NCBI GenBank assembly: GCA_945901155.1
Contig: CAMDKO010000001.1
Span: forward strand, 32,948 to 96,947
Reading direction: 5' to 3'
DNA length: 64,000 nt
Source: Pedobacter schmidteae
GTDB lineage: Bacteria; Bacteroidota; Bacteroidia; Sphingobacteriales; Sphingobacteriaceae
Position numbers and translations under genes: made by a program. Shown one piece after another: positions 63,977-64,000 of the stretch. How positions within the stretch are numbered: position 1 is the stretch's first letter; each line of letters opens with the position of its first letter. The notes beneath the pieces were generated by a model. It did not search any database. It saw nothing but the letters and a program-made list of their open reading frames with translations, and was not told the origin of the DNA.

Positions 63977-64000
63977 ATGAAAATGAAAAAAGCTATCATC
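63977..64000 (+). CDS. Start of an unidentified gene (partial)
   Basis: ATG at 63977 opens a frame MKMKKAII that runs off the window. The Lys-rich start followed by hydrophobic residues looks like a signal peptide. It is only 8 codons long, so the product cannot be named, and the start could be at either of two Met codons. Confidence 0.35.

Overview
The window is AT-rich chromosomal DNA from a Bacteroidota bacterium, most likely of the Sphingobacteriaceae (Pedobacter/Solitalea/Mucilaginibacter type). Evidence: Bacteroidota-type promoters (TAnnTTTG -7 boxes, two with a TTTG -33 box), few Shine-Dalgarno sequences, and phylum-typical families (DUF4294, DUF6588, HU-CCDC81/SPOR protein, DUF1343/NamZ, BshB1, Bacteroidota LolC/E-like FtsX protein, HSDR_N domain next to holA). 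No rRNA, tRNA, CRISPR array, prophage or insertion sequence was seen. It reads as a stable core region with about 50 genes and two decayed gene remnants.

Layout. 1-2.9 kb: end of guaA, a receptor-like lipoprotein and an RsmB-type rRNA methyltransferase, all +. 2.9-9.2 kb: MarC, two APC amino-acid permeases and a K+-dependent membrane pyrophosphatase. 9.3-18.9 kb: folC and a tightly packed envelope cluster (1011-residue TPR protein, plug-less beta-barrel, HU/SPOR membrane protein, ExbB, ExbD, TonB). 19-24.2 kb: pyrR-pyrB, rpsA, cmk, arfB. 24.2-31.8 kb: LpxR-like and small outer-membrane proteins, lon, TPR protein, small membrane protein, gpmI with a coupled lipoprotein. 32-39 kb: nadC, plsY, then pabB, purA, fur-like and rel on the - strand. 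39.1-41 kb: DUF4294, a glutathione-peroxidase-family protein and bshB1, overlapping in series. 41-46.7 kb: lysine 6-transaminase, PLP desulfhydrase/deaminase-like enzyme, DUF6588 protein, rluD, class IV aminotransferase. 46.7-54.7 kb: fmt, a 245-bp heptanucleotide array, namZ, LolC/E-like permease, mazG, mnmD, rhodanese, M13 peptidase. 55-64 kb: valS, arsR with a decayed neighbour, a lone receiver domain, desaturase, orphan nuclease-like domain, holA, a TonB-C-like lipoprotein, an esterase, and the first codons of another gene.

Functional links. Nucleotide supply (guaA, purA, pyrB/pyrR, cmk, mazG) sits near the (p)ppGpp enzyme Rel. Folate and one-carbon genes (folC, pabB, possible pabC, fmt) are scattered. 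Envelope upkeep is prominent (ExbBD-TonB cluster, NamZ, LolC/E-like, LpxR-like, M13 peptidase). Thiol redox is suggested by the Gpx-BshB1 pair.

The two most notable observations are the heptamer array that fills the whole gap between namZ and fmt and keeps perfect 7-bp phase across a change of motif and strand composition, and the TPR/barrel/HU-SPOR/ExbB/ExbD/TonB cluster, which has the parts expected of a Tol-like, energised, septum-associated envelope machine.
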